Shown here: positions 22,540 to 30,840 of the stretch, piece after piece
How positions within the stretch are numbered: position 1 is the first letter of the stretch
Layout: every line of letters starts with the position of its first letter
Origin: Lachnospiraceae bacterium
GTDB taxonomy: Bacteria > Bacillota > Clostridia > Lachnospirales > Lachnospiraceae
DNA: 31,901 nt
Assembly (NCBI GenBank): GCA_016293925.1
Contig: JAEDCX010000020.1
Coordinates: 1 to 31,901, forward strand
Reading direction: 5' to 3'
The notes under the pieces: model-generated
Told to the model about the DNA's origin: nothing
What the model saw: only the letters and a program-made list of their open reading frames with translations
Databases searched by the model: none
Translations under genes and position numbers: made by a program

Positions 22540-25500
22540 ATGGCAAAAATGAAAGTCCATGAACTGGCAAAGGAACTGGATATACCGAGCAAGGATCTGG
22601 TGACAATGCTTCAGGAAAAGGGAATAGATGTCAAGAGCCATATGAGTACAATAGAGGATGCTGCTATTGACATGGTGAGGGCGAAATATGCGAAGCATGG
22701 AGATGCTCCTGTCCCGAAAAAGGATTCTGCTGCAGACAAACAGGATTCTGCAGCGGAGACCAAATCTGCAACGGAAACAAAATCTGCCACGGAGAAAAAG
22801 GCGGAGGGGGGAGCCAAATCTGACGCAGCAAATGGGAAGACTGCTCCGGAGGCTCCAAAGAAGAAAAAGAGCATTATTTTCGTCGGCAATCCGCAGAACA
22901 GCAGAATGCCGGGCACCAATATCCCGAGACAGATGCCGAAACAGAATACGGTGCAGCCGCAGCGTCCGGCATCCAATCAGATCATCCGGCCCATTACGAA
23001 ACCGGGAGATCTGGAGAGAAAAGAGCAGGAGAGACGTCGTCTGGAGCAGGAGGCTGCCCTGGCAGAGCAGGAAGCGAAAAAGGCCGTAAAAGCGGCAGAG
23101 GAGAACGTATCCCTTCCGGCAGAGGAGACGGCAGGCAGGACCGGTGATACACCGGCTTCCCAGGCACCGGCAGCATCACAGCAGGCGGCAGGGGAAATCA
23201 GGAGAAGCGACCGGCCTCAGAACGGTTATCAGAATAATCGTCCCCAGGGCGGGAATACCCGCCAGGATCGTCCCTACGGTGACAGAAGAGACGGTGGAAA
23301 CCGGGGCTCCAATGACCGTTACGGCAACGGCCAGGATCGTCCCCAGAACGGAGACAGACCCTATAATAACCGGTACAACAATGGGCAGGGACGTCCCCAG
23401 AACGGAGACAGACCGTACAACAACCGGTACAACAATGGACAGGATCGTCCCCAGGGCGGAGACAGACCCTACAATAACCGGTTCAATAATGGCCCGGGTC
23501 AGGGTGGAAACCGTTTCGGCAATGACCGAAGCGGTGACAACAGATTTTTTGACAAGGATTCCGATGGCAGAAGCAATGAACGCGGCGGTCAGAATCGGTT
23601 CAATAAGTCCCAGAACCGCTCCGGTGCAGGAATGGGTGACGGCATGATGCAGAATGATAAGCATCGTGACGATTCCAGAAGACTGAATCAGGAGAAGGAT
23701 AAGAAAAATAAGAAGGATTACGCATACGAAGAAGAGAAAGAAGCAACGATAAAGAATAAGGCAGGTCGGTTCATCAAGCCTGAGAAGAAGGCGGAGCCTG
23801 CTGAGGAAGTCATCAAGACGATCACGATTCCGGAATCTCTTACGATCAAGGATCTGGCGGAGAAGATGAAGATCCAGCCGTCCACAATTGTGAAAAAACT
23901 GTTTATGCAGGGCAAAGTATTCACCGTAAACCAGGAGATCACGTTTGAGCAGGCAGAAGAGATTGCCATCGAGTATGAGATCATCTGTGAGAAGGAAATC
24001 CAGGTGGATGTGATCGAGGAACTGCTGAAGGAAGAGGAAGAGGATCCGGCTACACTGACACCGAGACCGCCTGTCATCTGTGTCATGGGTCACGTTGACC
24101 ACGGTAAAACATCCCTTCTGGATGCCATCCGGAAAACCAATGTCACAGATCGTGAAGCCGGTGGTATTACACAGCATATCGGTGCTTATACCGTAAACGT
24201 AAACGGTCAGACGATTACCTTCCTGGATACACCGGGACATGAGGCGTTTACTGCCATGCGTATGCGTGGTGCCAACGCAACCGACATCGCCATTCTGGTT
24301 GTAGCTGCAGATGACGGTGTTATGCCGCAGACTGTCGAGGCCATCAACCATGCAAGAGCAGCCGGTATTGAGATTATCGTTGCCGTGAATAAGGTGGATA
24401 AACCCAATGCCAATATTGAGAGAGTGAAACAGGAATTGACAGAGTATAACCTGATCGCTGAGGATTGGGGAGGAAGCACTGTATTCGCCCCTGTTTCTGC
24501 CAAAACCGGTCAGGGTATTCCGGAACTGCTGGAGATGATTCTGCTGACCGCAGATATTCTGGAACTGAAGGCAAATGCGAACCGTCGCGCCAGAGGTCTT
24601 GTGATCGAAGCAGAGCTGGATAAAGGACGGGGACCTGTTGCCACCGTTCTGGTACAGAAGGGAACCCTGAAGGTCGGTGACTTCATCTCGGCAGGTGCGT
24701 CCCACGGTAAGGTACGTGCCATGCTGGATGACAAGGGCCGCAGAATCAAGGAGGCTACTCCTTCTACGCCGGTGGAGATTCTGGGTCTTGATGATGTTCC
24801 AAACGCGGGCGAGATCTTCATCGCCCATCAGAATGATAAAGAAGCAAAGAACTTCGCAGATACCTTTATCGCCCAGAATAAGGTAAAACTGCTGGAGGAA
24901 ACCAAGGCAAAGATGTCTCTGGATGATCTGTTCAGCCAGATTCAGGCAGGTAACCTGAAGGAACTGAACCTGATTGTGAAAGCGGATGTACAGGGTAGTG
25001 TGGAGGCAGTGAAGACCAGTCTCCTGAAGTTATCCAACGAAGAAGTGGTTGTGAAGGTAATCCACAGCGGTGTGGGTGCCATCAACGAGTCCGACGTCAT
25101 TCTGGCCAGTGCTTCCAATGCCATCATCATCGGTTTCAATGTCAGACCGGATGCCCAGGCGAAGAGTACGGGTGAGCGGGAAGGCGTAGACATCCGACTG
25201 TACAGAGTCATCTATCAGGCGATTGAGGATGTTCAGGCTGCTATGAAGGGTATGCTGGATCCGATCTTTGAGGAGAAGGTGATCGGTCATGCAGAGGTTC
25301 GCCAGATCTTCAAGGCATCGGCAGTAGGTAATATTGCAGGTTCTTACGTCTTAGACGGTGTGTTCCAGAGGAACTGTAAGATCAGAATCAGCCGCGAGGG
25401 TGAGCAGATCTATGAAGGCTCGCTGGCATCCCTGAAGCGTTTCAAGGACGATGTGAAAGAAGTAAAAGCAGGCTTTGAATGCGGTCTTGTATTTGAAGAT

Positions 25501-25563
25501 TTCGATCAGATGCAGGAACTGGACATTGTGGAAGCATATATTATGGTGGAGGTTCCCAGGTAA
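22540..25563 (+). CDS. infB: Translation initiation factor IF-2
   Basis: IF-2 is the GTPase that brings fMet-tRNA to the ribosome. At 1007 residues it is long because of an extended N-terminal half. The IF-2N fold (MKVHELAKELDIPSKDLV) is followed by a Lys/Ala/Glu-rich region to about 220. A disordered Arg/Gly/Asn/Asp/Tyr-rich segment (about 220-370) contains three 18-residue repeats. A second IF-2N-type domain lies near 430-480 (LTIKDLAEKMKIQPSTIVKK). The G domain shows GHVDHGKT (517-524), DTPGH from Asp563 and NKVD from Asn617, followed by domains II-IV. GGAGG precedes the ATG. It is fifth in the operon; a terminator-like hairpin follows 42 nt after the stop. Confidence 0.97.
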   Translation: MAKMKVHELAKELDIPSKDLVTMLQEKGIDVKSHMSTIEDAAIDMVRAKYAKHGDAPVPKKDSAADKQDSAAETKSATETKSATEKKAEGGAKSDAANGKTAPEAPKKKKSIIFVGNPQNSRMPGTNIPRQMPKQNTVQPQRPASNQIIRPITKPGDLERKEQERRRLEQEAALAEQEAKKAVKAAEENVSLPAEETAGRTGDTPASQAPAASQQAAGEIRRSDRPQNGYQNNRPQGGNTRQDRPYGDRRDGGNRGSNDRYGNGQDRPQNGDRPYNNRYNNGQGRPQNGDRPYNNRYNNGQDRPQGGDRPYNNRFNNGPGQGGNRFGNDRSGDNRFFDKDSDGRSNERGGQNRFNKSQNRSGAGMGDGMMQNDKHRDDSRRLNQEKDKKNKKDYAYEEEKEATIKNKAGRFIKPEKKAEPAEEVIKTITIPESLTIKDLAEKMKIQPSTIVKKLFMQGKVFTVNQEITFEQAEEIAIEYEIICEKEIQVDVIEELLKEEEEDPATLTPRPPVICVMGHVDHGKTSLLDAIRKTNVTDREAGGITQHIGAYTVNVNGQTITFLDTPGHEAFTAMRMRGANATDIAILVVAADDGVMPQTVEAINHARAAGIEIIVAVNKVDKPNANIERVKQELTEYNLIAEDWGGSTVFAPVSAKTGQGIPELLEMILLTADILELKANANRRARGLVIEAELDKGRGPVATVLVQKGTLKVGDFISAGASHGKVRAMLDDKGRRIKEATPSTPVEILGLDDVPNAGEIFIAHQNDKEAKNFADTFIAQNKVKLLEETKAKMSLDDLFSQIQAGNLKELNLIVKADVQGSVEAVKTSLLKLSNEEVVVKVIHSGVGAINESDVILASASNAIIIGFNVRPDAQAKSTGEREGVDIRLYRVIYQAIEDVQAAMKGMLDPIFEEKVIGHAEVRQIFKASAVGNIAGSYVLDGVFQRNCKIRISREGEQIYEGSLASLKRFKDDVKEVKAGFECGLVFEDFDQMQELDIVEAYIMVEVPR
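23329..23490 (+). repeat. Three 54-bp tandem repeats in infB
   Basis: Units 23329-23382, 23383-23436 and 23437-23490 each encode an 18-residue module (GQDRPQNGDRPYNNRYNN and near-identical copies) at residues 264-317. The copies differ by a few substitutions, some synonymous, so the repeat has persisted long enough to drift. They form the core of the intrinsically disordered Arg/Asn/Tyr-rich arm. Confidence 0.92.
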
Positions 25564-25605
25564 TCCCGGGAACCAAACCGGAAACAGGGAATATCCCATA
25601 CTCAG

Positions 25606-25630
25606 AAAATGCGGCTTTGCCGCATTTTTT
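25606..25630 (+). terminator. Intrinsic terminator between infB and rbfA
   Basis: A 10-bp perfect stem AAAATGCGGC (25606-25615) with GCCGCATTTT (25619-25628) has a three-base loop and ends in six T. It lies inside an otherwise continuous operon, so partial termination would set infB above rbfA and later genes. Confidence 0.85.
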
Positions 25631-25642
25631 GGGAATACGCGT

Positions 25643-25666
25643 ATTTGTGCCGCAGGCGTCACAAAT
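25643..25666 (+). other. Second hairpin between infB and rbfA
   Basis: ATTTGTG (25643-25649) pairs perfectly with CACAAAT (25660-25666) around a 10-nt loop; no T-tract follows. It may be an RNA-processing or stability element of the downstream transcript. No convincing promoter was found between it and rbfA. Confidence 0.45.
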
Positions 25667-25704
25667 AGGATCGATGTCAAAGCGTCTGCGGATTGGAGTG
25701 TAAA

Positions 25705-26088
25705 ATGAGAAAAAGCAGTTTCAAGGGCACCAGAATCAACACGGAAGTGCATCATGAACTGGCCGATATTATCAGAAGCGAGATCAAGGATCCCAGAATT
25801 CCGCTGATGACATCTGTTACAGCCGTCGAGGTGGCACCGGATCTGAAGACCTGCAGAGCATATATCAGTGTTCTGGGGGATGAGGAGATGTGCAAGGATG
25901 CGCTGGCAGGACTGAAGAGCGCGGAAGGGTATATCAGGAATCAGCTGGCGAAGAGAATCAATCTGAGAAACACACCCGAGATTCGTTTTATTCTGGATCA
26001 GTCCATCGAATATGGTGTCAATATGTCCAAGAAAATTGAAGAAGTCAATCGTGAGATGAATGAAAGAGAACGGGAAGAAAATGATTAA
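25705..26088 (+). CDS. rbfA: 30S ribosome-binding factor RbfA
   Basis: This 127-residue KH-type protein binds the 30S subunit and assists 16S rRNA 5'-end maturation and cold adaptation. It shows RINTEVHHELADIIRSEIKD, the family stretch AVEVAPDLKTCRAYISVLG, then AEGYIRNQLAKRINLRNTPE and RFILDQSIEYGVNM. The ATG at 25705 has GGAG 6 nt upstream; an in-frame TTG at 25693 would add four residues and is unlikely. Its last 8 nt overlap the nrnA start, implying translational coupling. Confidence 0.96.
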   Translation: MRKSSFKGTRINTEVHHELADIIRSEIKDPRIPLMTSVTAVEVAPDLKTCRAYISVLGDEEMCKDALAGLKSAEGYIRNQLAKRINLRNTPEIRFILDQSIEYGVNMSKKIEEVNREMNEREREEND

Positions 26089-27034
26089 TCTGTTGGAAGA
26101 AATCGGCAATGCTGCATCTATCGGCATCACAGGACATATTCGTCCGGACGGAGACTGTACCGCTGCAGTGCTTGCCGCATATCAGTATTTACGAAAAGCA
26201 AAGCCGGATGCGTCTGTCAGAATCTTTCTGGAGGATATCCCTACCATTTACGGGGGAATAGCGGGTGCCGACCGGTTGGAGTCGGGAGAAGGCGCTGACG
26301 GACAGTTCGATGTGTTTCTGGTTCTGGACTGTAGTGTGGATCGTACCGGTCCCATAGAAAAGCTGGTGAGAACCGCAGACAAGATTATTAATATCGATCA
26401 CCATGTATCCAACAGCAACGGTTCGGGGCATGTGAATCATGTGGTGCCGTCGGCAAGCAGTGTCTGTGAGGTGCTCTATGAACTGCTGGACAAGCAGTAT
26501 GTGGACAGGCAGATTGCCGAGGCGATCTATATCGGTATCATCAATGACTGCGGAGTGTTCCAGTATTCCAATACCTCCCGCAGAACCATGGAGATCGCGG
26601 GGGAACTGATCGAGTACGGTTTCCCGTTTGCCGATCTGATCCAGAAGACGTTCTACGAGAAGACGTATGTACAGAACCAGTTGATGGGACGGGCTCTTCT
26701 GGAGAGTATTCTGTTCATGGACGGCAGATGCATTGTCAGCTGTATTGACCGGAAGACCATGGAATTCTACGGGGCGAAACCGAAGCATCTGGACGGAATC
26801 GTGAGTCAGCTGCGCAATACAAGAGGTGTGGATTGTGCTATTTTCATGTATGAAGTGGGATGCATGGAATATAAGGTCAGCCTGCGTTCCAACGCCAAAT
26901 TGAATGTGGCCAGGGTGGCCGAACAGTTTGGCGGCGGCGGACATGTCCGGGCTGCCGGCTGTACGATGAATGGTACCTTTCATGATGTTGTGAATAATCT
27001 GTCGGCAGTTATAGAAGAACTGCTGGAAGCGTAA
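26081..27034 (+). CDS. nrnA: DHH phosphoesterase, NrnA-type oligoribonuclease/pAp phosphatase
   Basis: This 317-residue DHH/DHHA1 protein is expected to degrade nanoRNAs and dephosphorylate pAp. Metal-binding motifs are GHIRPDGDC (from Gly18), LVLDCSV and the DHH triad Asp106-His107-His108 (NIDHHVSN). The C-terminal DHHA1 domain carries the glycine-rich GGGGHVRAAGC (from Gly284). GGGAAG precedes the ATG at 26081 and the gene overlaps rbfA by 8 nt; an in-frame ATG at 26060 is possible but lies deeper in rbfA. Placement between rbfA and truB is common in clostridia. A cyclic-di-AMP phosphodiesterase role of related DHH proteins is less likely because GGDEF-like and PAS domains are absent. Confidence 0.92.
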   Translation: MINLLEEIGNAASIGITGHIRPDGDCTAAVLAAYQYLRKAKPDASVRIFLEDIPTIYGGIAGADRLESGEGADGQFDVFLVLDCSVDRTGPIEKLVRTADKIINIDHHVSNSNGSGHVNHVVPSASSVCEVLYELLDKQYVDRQIAEAIYIGIINDCGVFQYSNTSRRTMEIAGELIEYGFPFADLIQKTFYEKTYVQNQLMGRALLESILFMDGRCIVSCIDRKTMEFYGAKPKHLDGIVSQLRNTRGVDCAIFMYEVGCMEYKVSLRSNAKLNVARVAEQFGGGGHVRAAGCTMNGTFHDVVNNLSAVIEELLEA

Positions 27035-27052
27035 TCGGTACGGGAGAAGTAC

Positions 27053-27976
27053 ATGTACAACGGAATCATCAATATATACAAAGAAAAGGGATTTACTTCC
27101 TTTGACGTAGTGGCGAAATTACGAGGGATTCTCCACCAGCGGAAGATCGGACATACGGGGACGCTGGATCCCGAGGCAGAAGGAGTACTTCCGGTCTGTC
27201 TCGGAAACGGAACCGGATTGTGTGCACTGCTGACGGACCGGGACAAAGAGTATGAGGCGGTCATGCGTCTCGGGATCACAACGGATACCCAGGATATGAC
27301 AGGAACTGTGTTACGGGAACATCCGGTAGCGGTAAGCGAAGGGGAGCTGCAGAGGGCAATACAATCCTTTGTGGGAGCATACGACCAGATTCCGCCTATG
27401 TATTCTGCCCTGAAGCAGAATGGTCAGAAACTGTACGAACTGGCACGCCGGGGCATTGTGGTGGACAGACCCGCCAGGAGAGTGACGATTCATGAGATAC
27501 AGGTGTTGCGGGTGGCACTGCCTCTTGTAACCATGCGGGTACGTTGTTCCAAAGGAACCTATATCAGGACGCTGTGTGAGGATATCGGTAATGTGCTGGG
27601 GTGTGGCGGATGCATGGAATCCCTGCTGCGTACCTCAGTGGCACAGTTTACGCTGGAGAATGCGTACCGGCTGCGGGATGTGGAACAGGCGGCAGCCGAT
27701 GGCAGGCTGGATGACCTGATTGCGGGAGCGGATACACTTTTCCCGGACTATCGGAAGGTCCGTCCGGCGGATGCGGCTGCAGAGAGAGGACTGGCCAACG
27801 GAAACCGGTTGTCCGCAACCCAGCTCGGGATAGCTGCGGAATGGGTCTGTATGCCGGAATATCAGTTTGTCAGAGTCTATGGAACTGACGGAAGGTTTAT
27901 GGCTGTTTACGGTCTGGAACCGGATTGCGCATCCGGAAGCATGTACAAGCCGGTGAAAATGTTTCTGCCGGAATAA
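27053..27976 (+). CDS. truB: tRNA pseudouridine-55 synthase
   Basis: TruB (EC 5.4.99.25) makes pseudouridine 55 in the T loop of tRNAs. The 307-residue protein has the start NGIINIYKEKGFTSFDVV and the catalytic motif GHTGTLDPEAEGVLPV with Asp39. It continues with YEAVMRLGITTDTQD and the RNA-contact stretch CSKGTYIRTLCEDIG, and has a C-terminal PUA-like region from about 240. It lies 18 nt after nrnA and 16 nt before ribF, within the operon. No anomaly is visible. Confidence 0.97.
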   Translation: MYNGIINIYKEKGFTSFDVVAKLRGILHQRKIGHTGTLDPEAEGVLPVCLGNGTGLCALLTDRDKEYEAVMRLGITTDTQDMTGTVLREHPVAVSEGELQRAIQSFVGAYDQIPPMYSALKQNGQKLYELARRGIVVDRPARRVTIHEIQVLRVALPLVTMRVRCSKGTYIRTLCEDIGNVLGCGGCMESLLRTSVAQFTLENAYRLRDVEQAAADGRLDDLIAGADTLFPDYRKVRPADAAAERGLANGNRLSATQLGIAAEWVCMPEYQFVRVYGTDGRFMAVYGLEPDCASGSMYKPVKMFLPE

Positions 27977-27992
27977 AAGCACGGGAGGCAGT

Positions 27993-28940
27993 ATGGAAAT
28001 CATTCGGGATCTGAATCATATTCCTTTTACCCAATCGGCGGTTGCCATTGGCAAATTTGACGGGGTACACCGGGGACACAGAAAGATTCTCCGGGCAGTC
28101 ACGTCGGAAAAAGAGCGGGGACTGAGTGCGGTTGTGTTCAGCTTTGATCCGTCTCCGGGTGTTTTTTTCGGAGCGGTGGAGCCGGGAGAACTGTTGACCG
28201 GAGAAGAGAAACGGCAGATGCTTCAGGAGGCCGGGGTGGATTATTTGGTTGAGTTTCCGTTTAATCGGGAATCGGCGGCCATTCCGGCATCGGTTTTTCT
28301 GAAGGATATCTTATGTGACAAACTGCATATGCGGTTTATTGCGGCAGGACCGGATGTCTCGTTCGGAGACAGAGGAGCAGGCAATGCAGAACTGCTTGCA
28401 GAATGCGCTGCCACGTACGGGTACCGGCTGTCCGTGATCGGGAAAGAGATGCGGCAGGGTCGGGTAATCAGTTCCACGGCAATCCGGCAACTGCTCCGAC
28501 AGGCGCGGCTGCCGGAGGTGAATGATATGCTGGGGTATCGGTATTCGGTGACGGGAGAAGTGGTGCACGGAGCCCATCTCGGAACCGGATTTGACATGCC
28601 GACACTCAATCTCCTTCCGCCGGAAGAGAAACTGTTACCGCCGAAGGGAGTCTATTACTCCGATACCGTCATAGACGGCGTCCGCTATCATTCCATTTCC
28701 AACATCGGAGTCAAGCCTACCGTTACGGGAGACCGGGTCATGGGAGTGGAAACCTATGTCTATGACTTCGCGCAGGACATTTACGGCCGGTCGGTGACGG
28801 TAGAATTGCTGGAGTTTGAGCGGCCGGAGCAGCGGTTTGCAAGTGTGGACGCATTAAAAGAGCAGCTTGCGAGGGATAAAAAGCTGGGGGCAGATTTTTT
28901 CCGGCAAAACAGGATTCCCGGAACGAAAGAAAGCATATGA
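27993..28940 (+). CDS. ribF: Bifunctional riboflavin kinase/FAD synthetase
   Basis: RibF phosphorylates riboflavin to FMN and adenylates it to FAD. The 315-residue protein has the usual two parts. The N-terminal nucleotidyltransferase domain contains GKFDGVHRGH (20-29), a GPDVSFG-type loop and ISSTAIRQLL. The C-terminal flavokinase domain begins near YSVTGEVVHGAHLGTGFDMP (the P-T-x-N motif follows as PTLNL) and continues GVYYSDTVIDG and SNIGVKPTV. AGGAG lies upstream of the ATG. It is the last gene of the operon and is followed 32 nt later by an intrinsic terminator. In Bacillus rpsO would follow; it does not here. Confidence 0.96.
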   Translation: MEIIRDLNHIPFTQSAVAIGKFDGVHRGHRKILRAVTSEKERGLSAVVFSFDPSPGVFFGAVEPGELLTGEEKRQMLQEAGVDYLVEFPFNRESAAIPASVFLKDILCDKLHMRFIAAGPDVSFGDRGAGNAELLAECAATYGYRLSVIGKEMRQGRVISSTAIRQLLRQARLPEVNDMLGYRYSVTGEVVHGAHLGTGFDMPTLNLLPPEEKLLPPKGVYYSDTVIDGVRYHSISNIGVKPTVTGDRVMGVETYVYDFAQDIYGRSVTVELLEFERPEQRFASVDALKEQLARDKKLGADFFRQNRIPGTKESI

Positions 28941-28972
28941 TAATGCAAAATCCGCACAAAATATTGTCATGA

Positions 28973-28993
28973 AAAACAGGTTGCCTGTTTTTT
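28973..28993 (+). terminator. Intrinsic terminator after ribF
   Basis: AAAACAGG (28973-28980) pairs with CCTGTTTT (28984-28991) around a TTG loop, continuing into T residues to 28993. It ends the nusA-infB operon. Its loop and 3' arm overlap the candidate -35 of the next gene. Confidence 0.8.
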
Positions 28994-29009
28994 ACAAATT
29001 GTTTACAAT
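28981..29009 (+). promoter_or_regulatory. Candidate promoter of the Na/Pi cotransporter gene
   Basis: TTGCCT (28981-28986) and TACAAT (29004-29009) are separated by 17 bp. The -35 lies in the ribF terminator hairpin and the spacer holds its T-tract. The match is moderate, as expected if an activator helps. Confidence 0.5.
28991..29007 (+). promoter_or_regulatory. TTTACA direct repeats, possible PhoP (Pho) box
   Basis: TTTACA occurs at 28991-28996 and 29002-29007, exactly 11 bp apart, on the same face of the helix. PhoP of Bacillus recognises TT(A/C/T)ACA direct repeats with about 5-bp spacers. The site lies about 45-60 nt before the start of a phosphate-transporter gene. Only two units are clear, and the second overlaps the candidate -10. 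Confidence 0.45.
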
Positions 29010-29052
29010 AAGAGAAGCGGTTACACAAGATTAGGCAAAGGAATACATTCAT

Positions 29053-30705
29053 ATGGACTTTACGGTTATTCTGGAATTGGCGGGAGGTCTCGGTCTTTTC
29101 CTCTTCGGAATGCATCTGATGAGCGAGGGAATTGAGAAAGCCGCCGGCGCAAAATTACGTAAAATATTGGAAGTGTTTACCACGAACCGGTTTACGGGAA
29201 TGATTGTCGGTATTATTTTTACCGGAATTATCCAGTCATCCTCGGCTTGTACCGTTATGGTGGTTAGTTTTGTCAATTCCGGTCTGATGAACCTGTATCA
29301 GGCCGCGGGAGTGATTTTCGGTGCCAATATCGGTACCACGGTTACGTCGCAGTTGGTGTCGTTCAATCTCTCTGCGTATGCTCCTCTGTTTCTGATTATC
29401 GGTGTGGTCGGAATGATGTTTATCAAGAATGATTTCGTCAAGAAGATCAGTACCATCGTGGTCGGGTTCGGTATTCTGTTTCTGGGGCTTACCAACATGA
29501 AAGATGCGATGAGTTCCCTGAATGAGGGCGGTATGATCACGGATTTTCTGCAGAATCTGAATGTACCGATTCTGGCAGTTCTGGTGGGTACCCTGATTAC
29601 CGCCATTGTACAGAGTTCCTCCGTTACCGTCAGCATTGTGCTTGTGATGGCACAGCAGGGTCTGTTCGGAGATCTGTCAATCTGTCTGTATATTATCCTT
29701 GGTTGTAATATCGGAGCCTGTGCATCTGCCCTGCTGACTTCCATGTCCGGTAAGAAGGATGCCAAGAGGGCGGCGATGATCCATTTTCTGTTCAACGTGA
29801 TTGGTACCGCATTGTTCTATGTGCTGTTCCTGTTTGCGGCAGGTCCTGTGGAGGAACTTCTGATGAAGATTTCCGGTCAGGATGCGGGACGTTTCGTTGC
29901 CAATGCACATACGATTATTAAGATCATCCAGGTTATCATCCTGTTCCCGGCGGCGGGTCTGATCGTCAGACTAACCAAACTGCTGGTGCGGGGGGAGGAT
30001 GCGAAGGTTGGCTACAGGGACAACTTCCAGTTGAAATATATCGGAGACAAGGTGGTGTTCAATCCCGCGACAGCGGTTGTGGATGCCATGAATGAGATGG
30101 AACGTATGGCAGATCTGGCCAGTGAGAACCTGAATCGTGCCATGAACGCACTGATCACGCTGGATCAGGAAGATATCGACGAAGTGTATGCGGTGGAGAA
30201 GAACATCAATTTCCTAAATCATTCCATCACCCAGTATCTGGTAAAAATCAATCAGATGCTGCTACCGGTGGAAGACCTGAAGAGCATCGGTTCTCTTTTC
30301 CATGTGATCAATGATATTGAGCGTATCGGCGATCATGCGGAGAACGTGGCGGACGCCGCAGTGATGCGCAAGGAGAAAAACGTATCCTTCAGTAAGGATG
30401 CACAGCGTGAACTGGGGGAGATGCTGGAGATGGTCAATCAGGTGGTTTCCTACTCGATTGAGATGTTCGCCAAGAACAGCGAAGAGCATCTGAAGGATAT
30501 CGTGGAGCTGGAGGACAAGGTGGACGCCAAGGAGCGGGAACTCCAGCAGAAGCATGTGGATCGTCTGACCAACAACGAATGTTCGGCGGAGGCGGGGATG
30601 ATCTTCTCGGATATCGTATCGGGTCTGGAGAGGGTATCCGATCATGCAACCAATATTGCATTTTCGATCTTCAACGGAGAACGGGATGAGGAACTGCCGG
30701 TTTAG
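29053..30705 (+). CDS. Na/Pi cotransporter family protein with PhoU-like domain
   Basis: This 550-residue membrane protein of the NptA/YjbB type is expected to move phosphate with or against sodium. The N-terminal half has two inverted PNaS repeats, each with the QSSS signature (Gln61-Ser64 in GIIQSSSACT; Gln187-Ser190 in AIVQSSSVTV), and about eight helices ending near residue 310. The C-terminal cytoplasmic part (about 340-550) is helical and PhoU-like (FHVINDIERIGDHAENVADA; SDIVSGLERVSDHATNIAFS), suggesting feedback from phosphate status. AAAGGA lies 10 nt before the ATG. It stands alone between two terminators, with a possible Pho box upstream. Whether it imports or exports phosphate cannot be told; E. 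coli YjbB exports. Confidence 0.93.
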   Translation: MDFTVILELAGGLGLFLFGMHLMSEGIEKAAGAKLRKILEVFTTNRFTGMIVGIIFTGIIQSSSACTVMVVSFVNSGLMNLYQAAGVIFGANIGTTVTSQLVSFNLSAYAPLFLIIGVVGMMFIKNDFVKKISTIVVGFGILFLGLTNMKDAMSSLNEGGMITDFLQNLNVPILAVLVGTLITAIVQSSSVTVSIVLVMAQQGLFGDLSICLYIILGCNIGACASALLTSMSGKKDAKRAAMIHFLFNVIGTALFYVLFLFAAGPVEELLMKISGQDAGRFVANAHTIIKIIQVIILFPAAGLIVRLTKLLVRGEDAKVGYRDNFQLKYIGDKVVFNPATAVVDAMNEMERMADLASENLNRAMNALITLDQEDIDEVYAVEKNINFLNHSITQYLVKINQMLLPVEDLKSIGSLFHVINDIERIGDHAENVADAAVMRKEKNVSFSKDAQRELGEMLEMVNQVVSYSIEMFAKNSEEHLKDIVELEDKVDAKERELQQKHVDRLTNNECSAEAGMIFSDIVSGLERVSDHATNIAFSIFNGERDEELPV

Positions 30706-30721
30706 TTGTATCATATGTCTG

Positions 30722-30760
30722 AAAGGTGTCATTCCATTTTGGGAATTGACACCTTTTTTT
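30722..30760 (+). terminator. Intrinsic terminator after the Na/Pi gene
   Basis: AAAGGTGTCA (30722-30731) pairs with TGACACCTTT (30747-30756), with inner TTCC/GGAA pairs and a one-base bulge, followed by T to 30760. The 3' arm contains the -35 of the next promoter. Confidence 0.88.
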
Positions 30761-30773
30761 ATTCTGTTATAAT
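30746..30773 (+). promoter_or_regulatory. Consensus sigma-A promoter of the NlpC/P60 gene
   Basis: Perfect TTGACA (30746-30751) and TATAAT (30768-30773) hexamers are 16 bp apart. The -35 is part of the terminator stem and the spacer contains its T-tract. Transcription would start near 30780, about 60 nt before the chosen start codon. Confidence 0.8.
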
Positions 30774-30840
30774 GATAGATGGATGTAACAATTTTGTAAC
30801 AATTCAGAACGTGAATGAAATGGATAACAGGATGAAAAGG

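Noticed and set aside
23329..23490. CRISPR-like array or mobile repeat
   Set aside because: The repeats are directly adjacent without spacers, in frame, and encode protein; no cas genes, transposase or inverted repeats occur anywhere in the window.
23176..24828. A 550-codon minus-strand open frame opposite infB
   Set aside because: It is the mirror of the IF-2 repeat and G-domain codons; the apparent repeats are just the reverse reading of the 54-bp units.
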